In this document: positions 36,796 through 46,742 of the stretch, piece by piece
Numbering within the stretch: position 1 is the stretch's first letter
How the letters are laid out: each line of letters opens with the position of its first letter
Assembly: GCF_004342725.1 (NCBI RefSeq)
Contig: NZ_SMCP01000008.1
Location: 58,695 to 122,694, forward strand
Direction of reading: 5' to 3'
Origin: Testudinibacter aquarius
Lineage (GTDB): Bacteria; Pseudomonadota; Gammaproteobacteria; Enterobacterales; Pasteurellaceae
DNA: 64,000 bases
Position numbers and translations under genes: made by a program
The notes under the pieces: model-generated
What the model saw: only the letters and a program-made list of their open reading frames with translations
The model's database searches: none
Told to the model about the DNA's origin: nothing

Positions 36796-39700
36796 TTATT
36801 CTCCTGTTGCTCTAAACTTTTTCATATCATCAATAATATCATTTAGATTCCCATTACCCGGCATTTCATCCACATGACTACGGTTAATCGACATATTTTC
36901 CAACCTAAAATTCTCCGGTCTGGCATTCACATAATCATTAAATTCTTGTCGGGAAAAATTTAATTCATGAGCTGCTAGCGATAAACGTCGATGCTCCCAA
37001 CCATAGGCATGACCAATATCTATCGGACCTTTAATAACAGCCTCAGTTGCAATATTACGATAATCACCATTCGGTAATGCTTCATAATGACTTAAAATAT
37101 TTTTCATCGTCTCCGAACGTAGATAACTTCTATCGTATAAGCCATCAATCGCATCGCTTACTGTTGGCTGTACCTTTAACGCTTCCGGTTTACCTATATT
37201 ATTCAGTTGAGTACCATCGGTTTTTACCGTCAAATAACTCTCATATAATTTCCCGTCCGAATTTATTCGTTGGAAAACCGGATAACCGCTGACAGGGTCA
37301 ACTTGACCCGTCGCAATCAGTTTGCCGCCACTTGGAGCTTCAAATATACCTTCACCAATATAGCTATATTTCTCTAAGCGTCCATCAGCCCCACGCAGTA
37401 CTACTTCTTCTAAATTATGTTTTGCAACCTGGCTAGCTGCGGCTAACTTATCTGTTATACCCGCAATATTATCAACCGTCTTCGCAACAACACTCGCACC
37501 TTTTACCACCGGCAGCACTTCCGCCACCACCGTTCCGCCTCTGATTAACGACACAAGTGCGGTTTCGGCACGCATATCTTTGCCGTATAAGGCATTAACA
37601 TCAGCCTGGTTGTAATGCGTTCTCAGTAAGTCGCCCGAAGATGTATCAAAGGTCGCCCATTTTTCTGTTGCGCAAGCCCGCGGATTTTTTAAACAGTCCG
37701 ACAGGCTATGTTGGACTGTTTTCACCACATTTTTGCTGGTTTCTATCGGGGAATCTAACACTGTTCTTGCTGCCTCACTAAGCGCATTACCACCGTCTTT
37801 CACCCCCTCAAAAACAAGGTTATTCTTCACTTTCGGCACAAGAATATTCGTCAAAAACTGATTGTTTTCTCGATTATATTTTGCCGCTAAATTTGAATAT
37901 TTTCCTATTGAGTAATACTCATCTCCTGAGGCACTAAACAGGTTCTGTGCTTTGCCGTCGCTGTTGATAAAGCTCACCGCACTTGATGACGGCACATCGC
38001 CTTTCATAGCCGACGCCGAGGACAGGAAACTATCCGCCGCCGCATCTTGGCTGTCTATCATCTTCGACCAGGCATAATCCACCCGTTGTGCCGCCCGCTC
38101 AATCAAACGCTGCTCCGCTTCTGCCACACTAATACCTTGTTCTTTGGCAAAAGCTTCCGCATTATTCCGAATCCAATCCAACTCACTCGGATGCAACTGA
38201 CGGTTATACCAATCGGTATTGCCGCCCGCACTCACCGCTGCTGTGCCGCCACCGGTTGCCGCCCCTATCGCCATGCCCGCACCGATATCCAATACCGCTT
38301 TGCCCACATCGCCCAATTCTTGACCCAATATATTCAAGTGCGGGGCGGCAGCCGAGGTTGTGCCGCTTGCCACGGCACCGCTGACATTGCCGGTTAACAT
38401 CCCGCCTGCAAGCGCATGAAGTGCGGTTCTTCCTGCGCCGCCCTCTTTCCATAAGGTGTAGTTCGCTCGGTTCTGTTCCAGATAGGCATCTGCCTGTGCA
38501 ATCTTGTTTTTCAGCGCCGCACGTTTGCTCGGGTCAGTTTCGTGCTTGAGCGCTTGCTCCGCTTGCGCTTTAACCCCTTCCGTCAGCTCATAGGCTTTGA
38601 CATCGCCCAATCTTTCAGCAGTATAAGCCACGCCCTGTGCTGCGGTTTTGCCAAAACCTTCCGTCGTCGTCCGTTGAATATCCAGCTCTTTTTGCAAAGC
38701 GTCTTTATCAAATTGATTGTTCACCCTGCCTGAGTGTGCTACCGCACTTTCGGTGGTGATATCCGTTTGCACACCGCTCAATACTGTTTCTGCACTTTTT
38801 CCCGTCCGGGCTTGCTGTGCAACACTGTCGGTTATCTCAATATTGCGGGTGTTGATACCACTGCGGGTGACATCGCTAGCACGGCTGCTGTCTGAACCAA
38901 AACCGATGCCCATACTGACTTCAGTTTTGCCTTTACCGCTATTCGGGTCACCCTCTTGCCGGGCATAATTCTGCCCCTGCGATGCTAACTTCACACCGCC
39001 GATTTCTTTCGCACTCTCGCCGCCGCCGACACTGAAATCACTACTCACGCCAAGCGTACTTCCGCTGTAATTGGCATGATTTTCAATATCTCGATAATCT
39101 ATTGTGCCGGTGCGGAAACGGTTTTTCCCCTCTGATTCCGCCTGTGCCGTTGAAGTGATTAAGCCGCCACCCAACTCAGTATGCCCTTTCACCGTCACTT
39201 GGTAACCGTCATCCCCGGCAAACAGTCCGGATTGTTCTTGCACACTGACATAATCCGCATTCATCTTCGATTGGTTATAACTCGCTGAGCCTGATACGCC
39301 GTAGCCTACCGTGACTTGACCTCTGATATTTTGCTGCTTGCCGGTATACTGCAAACTGTCTTGTAAGCTGGCAATCGCTAAATCGCCGCCAATGTCAGTA
39401 TGAATCCCTTTGCCACGCACCACACCGCCGACAATATTCGTGTCACCGCCGCTGATTATCGTCGTGTTACTCTCTTGCAAACCAACATGGCTGTTGACCC
39501 AACTGCGTTCATCGCCATTGCCGTAACCTCTTCCTAGGTTGCCTCCGGCTGTCACACCAAAAGCAAAACCATCACTGCCATAGCTGACGGCAACGCCCGC
39601 ATTCCAACCTTGCGAACTGTTTTTGCTCCGTTCTTGATGATGTTGCTCAGCCGCCGTAATCGCAATTTTACCTGCGGTTTGCAGCACCGTTCCCTCAAGC

Positions 39701-42700
39701 CCGGCGACATCCGAGCCTTTGATGTTAATATGCGAGGTGTCTTTTTCGCCCGTTGTAATCAACAACGCTTTGCCGCCGGCATGCAGCTTACTGCTGTTTG
39801 CGGTGTTGCCTTCTGTATGGGTTTGATTCACATTTTTCTGTTCGCCATAGGTGATGGAGACACTGACATTTTGTGCGGACATATCACCATTTGCCAGACC
39901 TTCCCCTAATGCTTTTAAATCCTTACCGGCTTTATAACTGTCCCAAGCCGCATTGGCCGCCCCCATTGCATTAATGCGATCATTTTTGCTGCTACCGACA
40001 TTTTTCACCGTTTCTACCGCACTTTGTACGGCTTGTAACGCCGGCACATTCACGGCCACCGTCAAGCCTTTTTGTTCAAAGGTGTATTTTTGATCGGTTT
40101 CATATCGATCATCCGCAGCAGTAATATCAATCCGTTTGGCTTGAACCTGAGTATCACCGGCGAGCGAGGTCACGGCGCTGCCACGTTGCAAATAGTCATT
40201 TTCGGCAACCACCAGCATATCGCCATTCAAACTGCCGACCTGACTGCCACGAGAATAATATTTACGGTTATCCGTTTCCAACGTGGTTTGGCGTGAACCA
40301 ATCGTAAAACCAAATCCTCCGCTGCTCATCAGTCCCTTTTTCGTGGTTTGGCTGAAATTCTCCTCTTTCATTCGATTTTCCGCTTCGACAATCGACACAT
40401 TTTTACCCTGAATCAACATCGTCTCTTCAGCAACGACATCACTGCCAATAACTTTGACATCACCTTGTTTGGACTGAATCAATATCTCTTTCGCATCAAT
40501 TTGTGAGCCGACTGCCAAATTATAATCGTGATCGTGTTTTCTGATTTCCGTGGTTTTGCTCAACAAACTCTTGCTGCTGGTTTTAGAGGCAGAGGCGAGT
40601 TGCTCTGTTTGGCGAGCTTCCTCAATTTGAATATTACCTTGTGAAGTAACAAGCAGTTTCCCGTCGCCGTGAATCTGATTACCACGAATAGCCACGCCAT
40701 TTTCCCCGGTCAATATCGTGTCACCGTTAAAATTCAACTGGTTACCCACTTCTGCCGTTTGATGCAGACGATAATAATTGTCTTGATTAGCGTTATATTG
40801 TTCTTTATTTTCCGTCGTCAACGTACCTAAATTCAGATGATTACCCGCATTGATTGCTGTTTTGCCGGCAATATCAAAATTTGCGCCTTTAATGGTAATA
40901 TCGTCTTGGCTACGGAGGATCAGTTCGCCATTGCGATCGTTTAACCGCACTTTGGCCAGTTGATTTAAGCCTTTTTTATAAAACTCACCGGTATCTTCAG
41001 TTTCAGACAGGGTGCTTTCAATCCGGATGGTATTGGCCACACCAACCAATTTTTTATCTGCCGACCAGCTGCCCCCCAAATTCAGCAGTTCATTCTGTGC
41101 CTGTAACAAGACATTTTCACCTTGCAGCACGCCGCCCAGATTACGGATATTCTCCGCTGAAAGTGCGGTCAGCTGCCGCCCGGCAATCACACCGCTGTTT
41201 TCAATATCACCGCGGGTATTGGCAATAATCTGATTGGCTGAAATCACCGCCCCACGCGAACTCACATCCGTATCCCGCGCCACAATATACACTTGCGGTA
41301 CCAATACTGTGGTCACACTGCCATCCGCCAAGCGCACTTCACGATTGACCAACCAAACCATATCGGTCGTCAGCTCTTTCATTTGCGCTTCGCTCAGCGC
41401 TACGCCCGGAATCAAGCCAAACTGTGCCGCATATTTGATCCCGCTATCCATCAGGGCTTTGTATTGATCATAGTCCGACTGATAATTATTTAAGAAACGG
41501 CGTCCGGTCAGTTGATTAACCTGTTCATTAATCAAGCGTTGCTCATAAAAACCGTCACCCAAACGCTTATGCATGTTGTTATGATCACTGCGCAAGGCTG
41601 TAAACATATAATCCGAACTCAGCCATTGGCGACGGTTGGCAAATTGCGGATCGGTTTCGACTAAATAGCCATTTGGTGCAGCTGGATTAATTTGATACAG
41701 ACTGGCTTGCGGCAAGATGATTTCTACTACATGAGTTTTGATAACGGGTGGCACACTATTACCCAAGTTTTCAGGGGAGATCGTGGAAGTCTGCCCGGAT
41801 ATGACTACATTTACCGTAGGCGCTGCAATATTTTCTTGCCCGACTGATGTCGATAATCCTGATGTGGTAATGGTTTTTAATGCAACAGTATCCGCATATG
41901 ATTGATTATCAATTATGGTATTGGTACCGGTAACTTCACTACCGATTTCATTTAAAACTTTATCAAATGTAAAATATTGTGTCGGATGTATTTCATTGAC
42001 ATTACCTGAGCCGTTGCCATAAACCGCCCAGCGCTTTTTACCAAGGGATCCATAACGGCGATATTCTTTTCCAAAACTGCTCCATCTGCCAGTATCCATA
42101 ATATCTATAGTGCCTTGAATATCAATATTTTTTAAGGTCACTCCATCGGCCGTTAAATCACTGTTATTTTCATTACGGGTGAAAATACGATCACCCAATA
42201 CTAATGTTTTACCGATGGATAGTGTAGAAGCGTTATTTTCTAAATCTGAGCCTGAAAGCAATAGATCACCACCGATCAGGATTTTAGCCGGATCGCGATA
42301 TTCAATTGTACTGGTGACGGTATGGCGATTATAATCCCAGTTTGTCCAGTAACGAGAGGCAATTCTGGTGCCGTCTTTTAAAATAAAATAAGAGTTGGAA
42401 TCATGCTTATCATTATTTTTTAGTTCAAATGAACCTTCACCCCCGTTTTTATTGAGCAAAGCATAACGTGTTGAACTGTTTGATGGCGCATATTCAATAA
42501 TATGCTCATCAGTATGATATTCCCCTAATTTTAAATAAAGATCATGGTTTAATAATCGTTCCGTTCTAATTTCACCATTCCCCAAGGCTTCAATGGTTGC
42601 ACTGCCGTTATCCACGAATTTGGCATAGCCGGTCGCTTGATTTTGCTCATTTAATTGACCACCTATAGCAATATCACCGACACTAAAAATCAAACTGTGA

Positions 42701-45700
42701 TCACGATTAATTAACGTGCCTACAGCTAAATCTAAACGTTCACGTGCGGCTATCGTTGCAGATTTTTCACCGTTATTGAGATTATTCAGGCTCTCTGCTT
42801 GAATCGCTAAATGCTCACCGTAAATCCGAGCGCTACCGAGATTATTTAATATATCGGTTTTAATAATATTTTGCGTACCGTCTAATAGCCCGTAGTTGGT
42901 GACCGTATTGGCATTGATTAATGTATGATTTGATGAAATCTCAGAGTTTTGATTATTAATCAAATTATTAGCTGCGAATGAAGCTTGATTACCAACAACT
43001 TGTTTGACATTATTGACAAAATCACCCTGTGTACTGAAAACTAAGTTATTTCCTATTTGGAAAGCTTGATTTAGGGTAAAACTGTCGCTGAGTGCAATTT
43101 CGGCATTCCCTTGGGTTTTAATTTTACCTTCATTTTGTAAGGTTTTAGCACTCAAATTCAGCTGTTGTCCGGCTTCAATCGTACCCTCTTGGTTATCAAC
43201 CACTAAATTATTGTCCAGTGCATGAATTTGTACAATTTGTCCTGCTAAAAACTCACCCGCTTGGTTATTGAGCTGATTTTTAATTGTGGCAGATACGATA
43301 TTATTAGCATAAACGCCACCTTGCTGGTTATTTAACTCAGCAATATTGAGTTGAATATTTTTAGCTTGCAATCCTTGGGTTGGTTTGATTCCAGTTGCAA
43401 CAGTTTGTTGGTTATTAAGCTGTGTTGCGGTAATATTCAATATATCAGTTGCACCAATCAATGAACCGTGTTGGCCACCTTGCTGATTATTAATCGTCGT
43501 CGCATTCAGGTGCGTATTTGTTCCCCAAATCGCACCCATTTGGTTATCAATTTGTTCTGCTTGTATGACGGCTTGCTGTTGTGTATTAATAATGCCGTTT
43601 ATATTTGTCAGTGTTTGAGCATTGATAGCTAAGTTTTGATCCGCCGCCACTTTACCCAGCGTATTATTAAGTCGATTAATATTATTTAATACAACTGAAC
43701 CTAACCCAATAATACCTTGATTTGTTTGTTGAGTATTCTGATTATCAAGATGTTGATTATTAGTATCAATAGTAAGCGTTTTATCTCCACGCAATAAACC
43801 TTGCTGATTATTAATCGCGCCGGAATTTAATCTAGTGTTACTTGAAAAAATTCGACCTTGAAGATTATTTAATGCAGCTCCCTGCGTATTGATAGCCAGC
43901 TCGCCTTGGCTATCAATCATTCCTGCACTATTATTTAGCGCATCTGAAATAATATTAAGTGCGGTATTGGTAAATAGCGTACCATTTACATTATTAATTC
44001 CGCCGCTGATAATATCAGCATTGTTCGCCATGACAACACCGTTTTGATTACTGAGTTCGGTTGTTTGCAAGACAGCATTTAATTTAGCTTGAATGATACC
44101 GTCATTATTATTCAGACTCCCGCTATTAAGACGAAGATCTTCCTGAGCAAAAAGCGTACCGCTTGCGTTATTTAACGTAGTGTTATTAGTTTCTATAATC
44201 AAATCATGATATCGGCTGGCAATTGTTGAATTTGAATTATGCAATCCACCTTGTACATCAATGGTAACTGACTGATTGCCTAAAATAGTACTTTCAGAGT
44301 GATCTAACGATTTTGCCAGTGTGATATTAATTTCGTTGGCTGAAACAGTACTCTTATCCGCTGATACTAGGCTATCGCCTACAATAGTGAGTTGCTTATT
44401 CACCGTTATATTCGATTGATGTTGTTCGATTATCGGCACGCTGATAGATAACGAGTCAGCTTGTAATTTTCCTTGTGTGCTGTAATAGCCATTGTTTAAC
44501 TGTAATTCTGCTTGCTGAGCGGCATAAAGTTTCCCTGAATCATTTCGAAGCGTATCGGCATTTATCGTTATATTTTGATTGCTGGCAATAAAACCGAGCG
44601 TATTATTCAATGTCGCACTGTTAATGACTAAATTACCTAAAGCAATAATGCCTTTTGGTGTACTGTCACTAATATTGGTTTGCTGATTAGATATGTCTCC
44701 CTTATTGGTATTGATATGCATATTGCCGAGACTTTTAATTAGACCATTGGTATTCGTCAATTGATTAGTTTGTAGGTTAAGAGAGTTGTTCGCAAATAAC
44801 GTACCTCTTGCCGAATTAAACTTAGTGACGGCATTTATTACTAAATTTTGACCGGCAATTAACCGCCCTTCAGTATTCTCTACCTCATCGGCATTCAGAT
44901 GAAAATTGCCCCCTGTACTCAACGTACCGCCTTGATTTTGAATATGACGAACCTTCAGGTTAAAATCATCAGTGCCGGTTTGTTGCCAACTGCCTTTTTG
45001 GTTAAATAAATCGGTTTGCGTCGTTTGAATGCGTTCAGCAGTTAATTGGCTACCCTGAGTTGAAAGTGTGGTCGGTGTGTTAATCGTCAGATTTTTGACC
45101 GCACTTAACACCGCACTGTCTGCGTTTACATTGCCATTGCTTGCTTGAATATCAATATTATAACCTTTGGTTTGGCCATGATTTAAATTGACTGCTTTTG
45201 CCTTAACCTGCAATTTTCCCGACGCCAAATTCTGCCCCTGCGCCACCGCACTTTGCTCGGCTGTCAGGGTGAGGTTTTTGCCGTTTTCGCTGGCGGCATT
45301 CAGGGTTTTACGTTCGCCGTTGTCGGTTTGCTCAAACCGCACGCCGGCGGCAAGTACCGCGGTTTTTTCGGTGTCAATCTGTTTGGCTTGATAACCGATG
45401 TCGCCCTCAGCGAAGGTTTCGCCCTGTTGCGCTATCTTGCCGTTCGCTTGCAACCGCACTTTGCCTTTTCCTTGTGCATTCCCCTTGGCAATAACACTGC
45501 CGTGCTGTTGAATACCTTGGGTTCGACTTTGCAATTGGACATCGCCCTGTTGCGCATACACCGTGCCGCGGTTTTCCAGCTGCTGTTTGGCGCTGGCTTT
45601 GACGTCTTGTTGTGCGCCGACAAAACCGGTGTTGACAATCTGCCCTTGTGAATCAATCTGTACATTGCCTTGGGTGGCACCGATATGTCCGGCATTGCGC

Positions 45701-46677
45701 ACGCCTAAGCCGTCTTCCGTGCCAACCAGATGGATTTTGCCGGCATACATCCCGCCCAATTCGGAGACATCCACCGCATACCGCATTTTTTGTGGCGCCA
45801 CCGTTGGGTTTGGCTCTGTGTTGCCACCGGTATGCAGAATTTCAACACTGCGGTTATCACGAGAAACTTTATTCTTGCCCGTGGTCACCTTCAGCGCTTT
45901 CGCCCAAATACCGGCATTGACTTCGGCTTCTCGGGCAATAATATCGGTGTAATCTGAACTTGAGGTATCCATACCACGACCGCTAACCACCACTTTGCCG
46001 TTTTCTACGGTAAAACCGTTGACATCGCCATTGCTCATCTCGACTTTGCCGGTAGTCAAGGTGGTGCGACCGGCATTAATCGTGCCACAGCCTTGGCATT
46101 CAATGCCTGAGGGGTTGGCGATAATCACCTCCGCTCGTTGTCCTGCCACTTCCACATAGCCGTGCAATCGACTGGGGTCAGCAGAATTGACCTGATTGAC
46201 AATCACCCTGGCTTCGCCGGTCGCCAAATACGGATTGCCTTGCACCCAACCGCCTTGTAGGGTTGGGGTGTTGCTGCGGCTGTTATTGAGGATAGCGCCC
46301 TGATTCGCCACATCGAATTGGGTATAGCTGTTTTTAGATACCCCTTGGGCGCTCGGGGTTTGGATATTAACTTGCGGCACGCCGTTGGCGGTTTGCAGAA
46401 TAATCGCCTGTTCATTTTTCGGTGCGCTTTGGTCGGCACGAATTTGCATTTCATTGGCACTCGCCGTTGCACAAAACAGCAAACCCAACAGGCTGAACAA
46501 ACCGACATTAACCGCACTTAGCCGCCAGCCTTTGCCTAACGTAAAACGGCTCACCCCTTCCGCAGCCATCTGCCCGCCCTCGCCTTTGGCTTTGCCCTCA
46601 CGAGTGGCAATTTCAGAGACCACCACCAAACGTTGTTGGGTTTTGCTGAAAATCAGGCGGTAGAGATGCTTGTTCAT
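36796..46677 (-). CDS. cdiA: CdiA contact-dependent inhibition effector (TpsA haemagglutinin)
   Basis: This is a giant exported effector of 3293 residues. It starts with an extended signal peptide (MNKHLYRLIFSKTQQRLVVV, cleavage near ATASA) behind AAGGA. The TPS secretion domain follows (about 75-330, with NPSGIECQGCGTINAGRT). Long runs of LNNQxG-type haemagglutinin repeats fill roughly 450-1300. A central non-repeat part lies at about 1400-1750 and a second repeat region to about 2700. The pre-toxin arm (NRQLHPSELDWIRNN) is next. The last 150 residues carry KGPIDIGHAYGWEHRRLSL and PENFRLENMSINRSH, which fit the HNH/endonuclease VII-like GH-E toxin family, so it is probably a DNase. CdiB exports it; the ankyrin gene downstream is its immunity partner. 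Confidence 0.92.
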   Translation of the reverse strand: MNKHLYRLIFSKTQQRLVVVSEIATREGKAKGEGGQMAAEGVSRFTLGKGWRLSAVNVGLFSLLGLLFCATASANEMQIRADQSAPKNEQAIILQTANGVPQVNIQTPSAQGVSKNSYTQFDVANQGAILNNSRSNTPTLQGGWVQGNPYLATGEARVIVNQVNSADPSRLHGYVEVAGQRAEVIIANPSGIECQGCGTINAGRTTLTTGKVEMSNGDVNGFTVENGKVVVSGRGMDTSSSDYTDIIAREAEVNAGIWAKALKVTTGKNKVSRDNRSVEILHTGGNTEPNPTVAPQKMRYAVDVSELGGMYAGKIHLVGTEDGLGVRNAGHIGATQGNVQIDSQGQIVNTGFVGAQQDVKASAKQQLENRGTVYAQQGDVQLQSRTQGIQQHGSVIAKGNAQGKGKVRLQANGKIAQQGETFAEGDIGYQAKQIDTEKTAVLAAGVRFEQTDNGERKTLNAASENGKNLTLTAEQSAVAQGQNLASGKLQVKAKAVNLNHGQTKGYNIDIQASNGNVNADSAVLSAVKNLTINTPTTLSTQGSQLTAERIQTTQTDLFNQKGSWQQTGTDDFNLKVRHIQNQGGTLSTGGNFHLNADEVENTEGRLIAGQNLVINAVTKFNSARGTLFANNSLNLQTNQLTNTNGLIKSLGNMHINTNKGDISNQQTNISDSTPKGIIALGNLVINSATLNNTLGFIASNQNITINADTLRNDSGKLYAAQQAELQLNNGYYSTQGKLQADSLSISVPIIEQHQSNITVNKQLTIVGDSLVSADKSTVSANEINITLAKSLDHSESTILGNQSVTIDVQGGLHNSNSTIASRYHDLIIETNNTTLNNASGTLFAQEDLRLNSGSLNNNDGIIQAKLNAVLQTTELSNQNGVVMANNADIISGGINNVNGTLFTNTALNIISDALNNSAGMIDSQGELAINTQGAALNNLQGRIFSSNTRLNSGAINNQQGLLRGDKTLTIDTNNQHLDNQNTQQTNQGIIGLGSVVLNNINRLNNTLGKVAADQNLAINAQTLTNINGIINTQQQAVIQAEQIDNQMGAIWGTNTHLNATTINNQQGGQHGSLIGATDILNITATQLNNQQTVATGIKPTQGLQAKNIQLNIAELNNQQGGVYANNIVSATIKNQLNNQAGEFLAGQIVQIHALDNNLVVDNQEGTIEAGQQLNLSAKTLQNEGKIKTQGNAEIALSDSFTLNQAFQIGNNLVFSTQGDFVNNVKQVVGNQASFAANNLINNQNSEISSNHTLINANTVTNYGLLDGTQNIIKTDILNNLGSARIYGEHLAIQAESLNNLNNGEKSATIAARERLDLAVGTLINRDHSLIFSVGDIAIGGQLNEQNQATGYAKFVDNGSATIEALGNGEIRTERLLNHDLYLKLGEYHTDEHIIEYAPSNSSTRYALLNKNGGEGSFELKNNDKHDSNSYFILKDGTRIASRYWTNWDYNRHTVTSTIEYRDPAKILIGGDLLLSGSDLENNASTLSIGKTLVLGDRIFTRNENNSDLTADGVTLKNIDIQGTIDIMDTGRWSSFGKEYRRYGSLGKKRWAVYGNGSGNVNEIHPTQYFTFDKVLNEIGSEVTGTNTIIDNQSYADTVALKTITTSGLSTSVGQENIAAPTVNVVISGQTSTISPENLGNSVPPVIKTHVVEIILPQASLYQINPAAPNGYLVETDPQFANRRQWLSSDYMFTALRSDHNNMHKRLGDGFYEQRLINEQVNQLTGRRFLNNYQSDYDQYKALMDSGIKYAAQFGLIPGVALSEAQMKELTTDMVWLVNREVRLADGSVTTVLVPQVYIVARDTDVSSRGAVISANQIIANTRGDIENSGVIAGRQLTALSAENIRNLGGVLQGENVLLQAQNELLNLGGSWSADKKLVGVANTIRIESTLSETEDTGEFYKKGLNQLAKVRLNDRNGELILRSQDDITIKGANFDIAGKTAINAGNHLNLGTLTTENKEQYNANQDNYYRLHQTAEVGNQLNFNGDTILTGENGVAIRGNQIHGDGKLLVTSQGNIQIEEARQTEQLASASKTSSKSLLSKTTEIRKHDHDYNLAVGSQIDAKEILIQSKQGDVKVIGSDVVAEETMLIQGKNVSIVEAENRMKEENFSQTTKKGLMSSGGFGFTIGSRQTTLETDNRKYYSRGSQVGSLNGDMLVVAENDYLQRGSAVTSLAGDTQVQAKRIDITAADDRYETDQKYTFEQKGLTVAVNVPALQAVQSAVETVKNVGSSKNDRINAMGAANAAWDSYKAGKDLKALGEGLANGDMSAQNVSVSITYGEQKNVNQTHTEGNTANSSKLHAGGKALLITTGEKDTSHINIKGSDVAGLEGTVLQTAGKIAITAAEQHHQERSKNSSQGWNAGVAVSYGSDGFAFGVTAGGNLGRGYGNGDERSWVNSHVGLQESNTTIISGGDTNIVGGVVRGKGIHTDIGGDLAIASLQDSLQYTGKQQNIRGQVTVGYGVSGSASYNQSKMNADYVSVQEQSGLFAGDDGYQVTVKGHTELGGGLITSTAQAESEGKNRFRTGTIDYRDIENHANYSGSTLGVSSDFSVGGGESAKEIGGVKLASQGQNYARQEGDPNSGKGKTEVSMGIGFGSDSSRASDVTRSGINTRNIEITDSVAQQARTGKSAETVLSGVQTDITTESAVAHSGRVNNQFDKDALQKELDIQRTTTEGFGKTAAQGVAYTAERLGDVKAYELTEGVKAQAEQALKHETDPSKRAALKNKIAQADAYLEQNRANYTLWKEGGAGRTALHALAGGMLTGNVSGAVASGTTSAAAPHLNILGQELGDVGKAVLDIGAGMAIGAATGGGTAAVSAGGNTDWYNRQLHPSELDWIRNNAEAFAKEQGISVAEAEQRLIERAAQRVDYAWSKMIDSQDAAADSFLSSASAMKGDVPSSSAVSFINSDGKAQNLFSASGDEYYSIGKYSNLAAKYNRENNQFLTNILVPKVKNNLVFEGVKDGGNALSEAARTVLDSPIETSKNVVKTVQHSLSDCLKNPRACATEKWATFDTSSGDLLRTHYNQADVNALYGKDMRAETALVSLIRGGTVVAEVLPVVKGASVVAKTVDNIAGITDKLAAASQVAKHNLEEVVLRGADGRLEKYSYIGEGIFEAPSGGKLIATGQVDPVSGYPVFQRINSDGKLYESYLTVKTDGTQLNNIGKPEALKVQPTVSDAIDGLYDRSYLRSETMKNILSHYEALPNGDYRNIATEAVIKGPIDIGHAYGWEHRRLSLAAHELNFSRQEFNDYVNARPENFRLENMSINRSHVDEMPGNGNLNDIIDDMKKFRATGE

Positions 46678-46742
46678 CGGGGATTCCTTTTACTTTCTGT
46701 GTCTATTTTAAATCTATTTTGAATTTGTTTATGGCGATTGAA

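Noticed and set aside
32829..38397. Plus-strand frames repeated at 32829-33089, 36001-36288 and 38047-38397 with similar proteins
   Set aside because: They lie exactly antisense to the repeated CdiA pre-toxin arm and recur only because that arm recurs; no ribosome sites or family features.
29590..38500. Repeated modules as insertion sequences or a prophage
   Set aside because: No transposase, integrase, terminal inverted repeats or phage genes; the repeats are copies of the cdiA 3' end.
41700..45000. CRISPR-like repetition in the cdiA repeat region
   Set aside because: The repeats are degenerate protein-coding haemagglutinin units in one open frame, not identical repeats with unique spacers.
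45563..45952. 129- and 132-codon plus-strand frames opposite the TPS domain of cdiA
   Set aside because: GC-richer shadow of the cdiA 5' part; no recognisable protein features.
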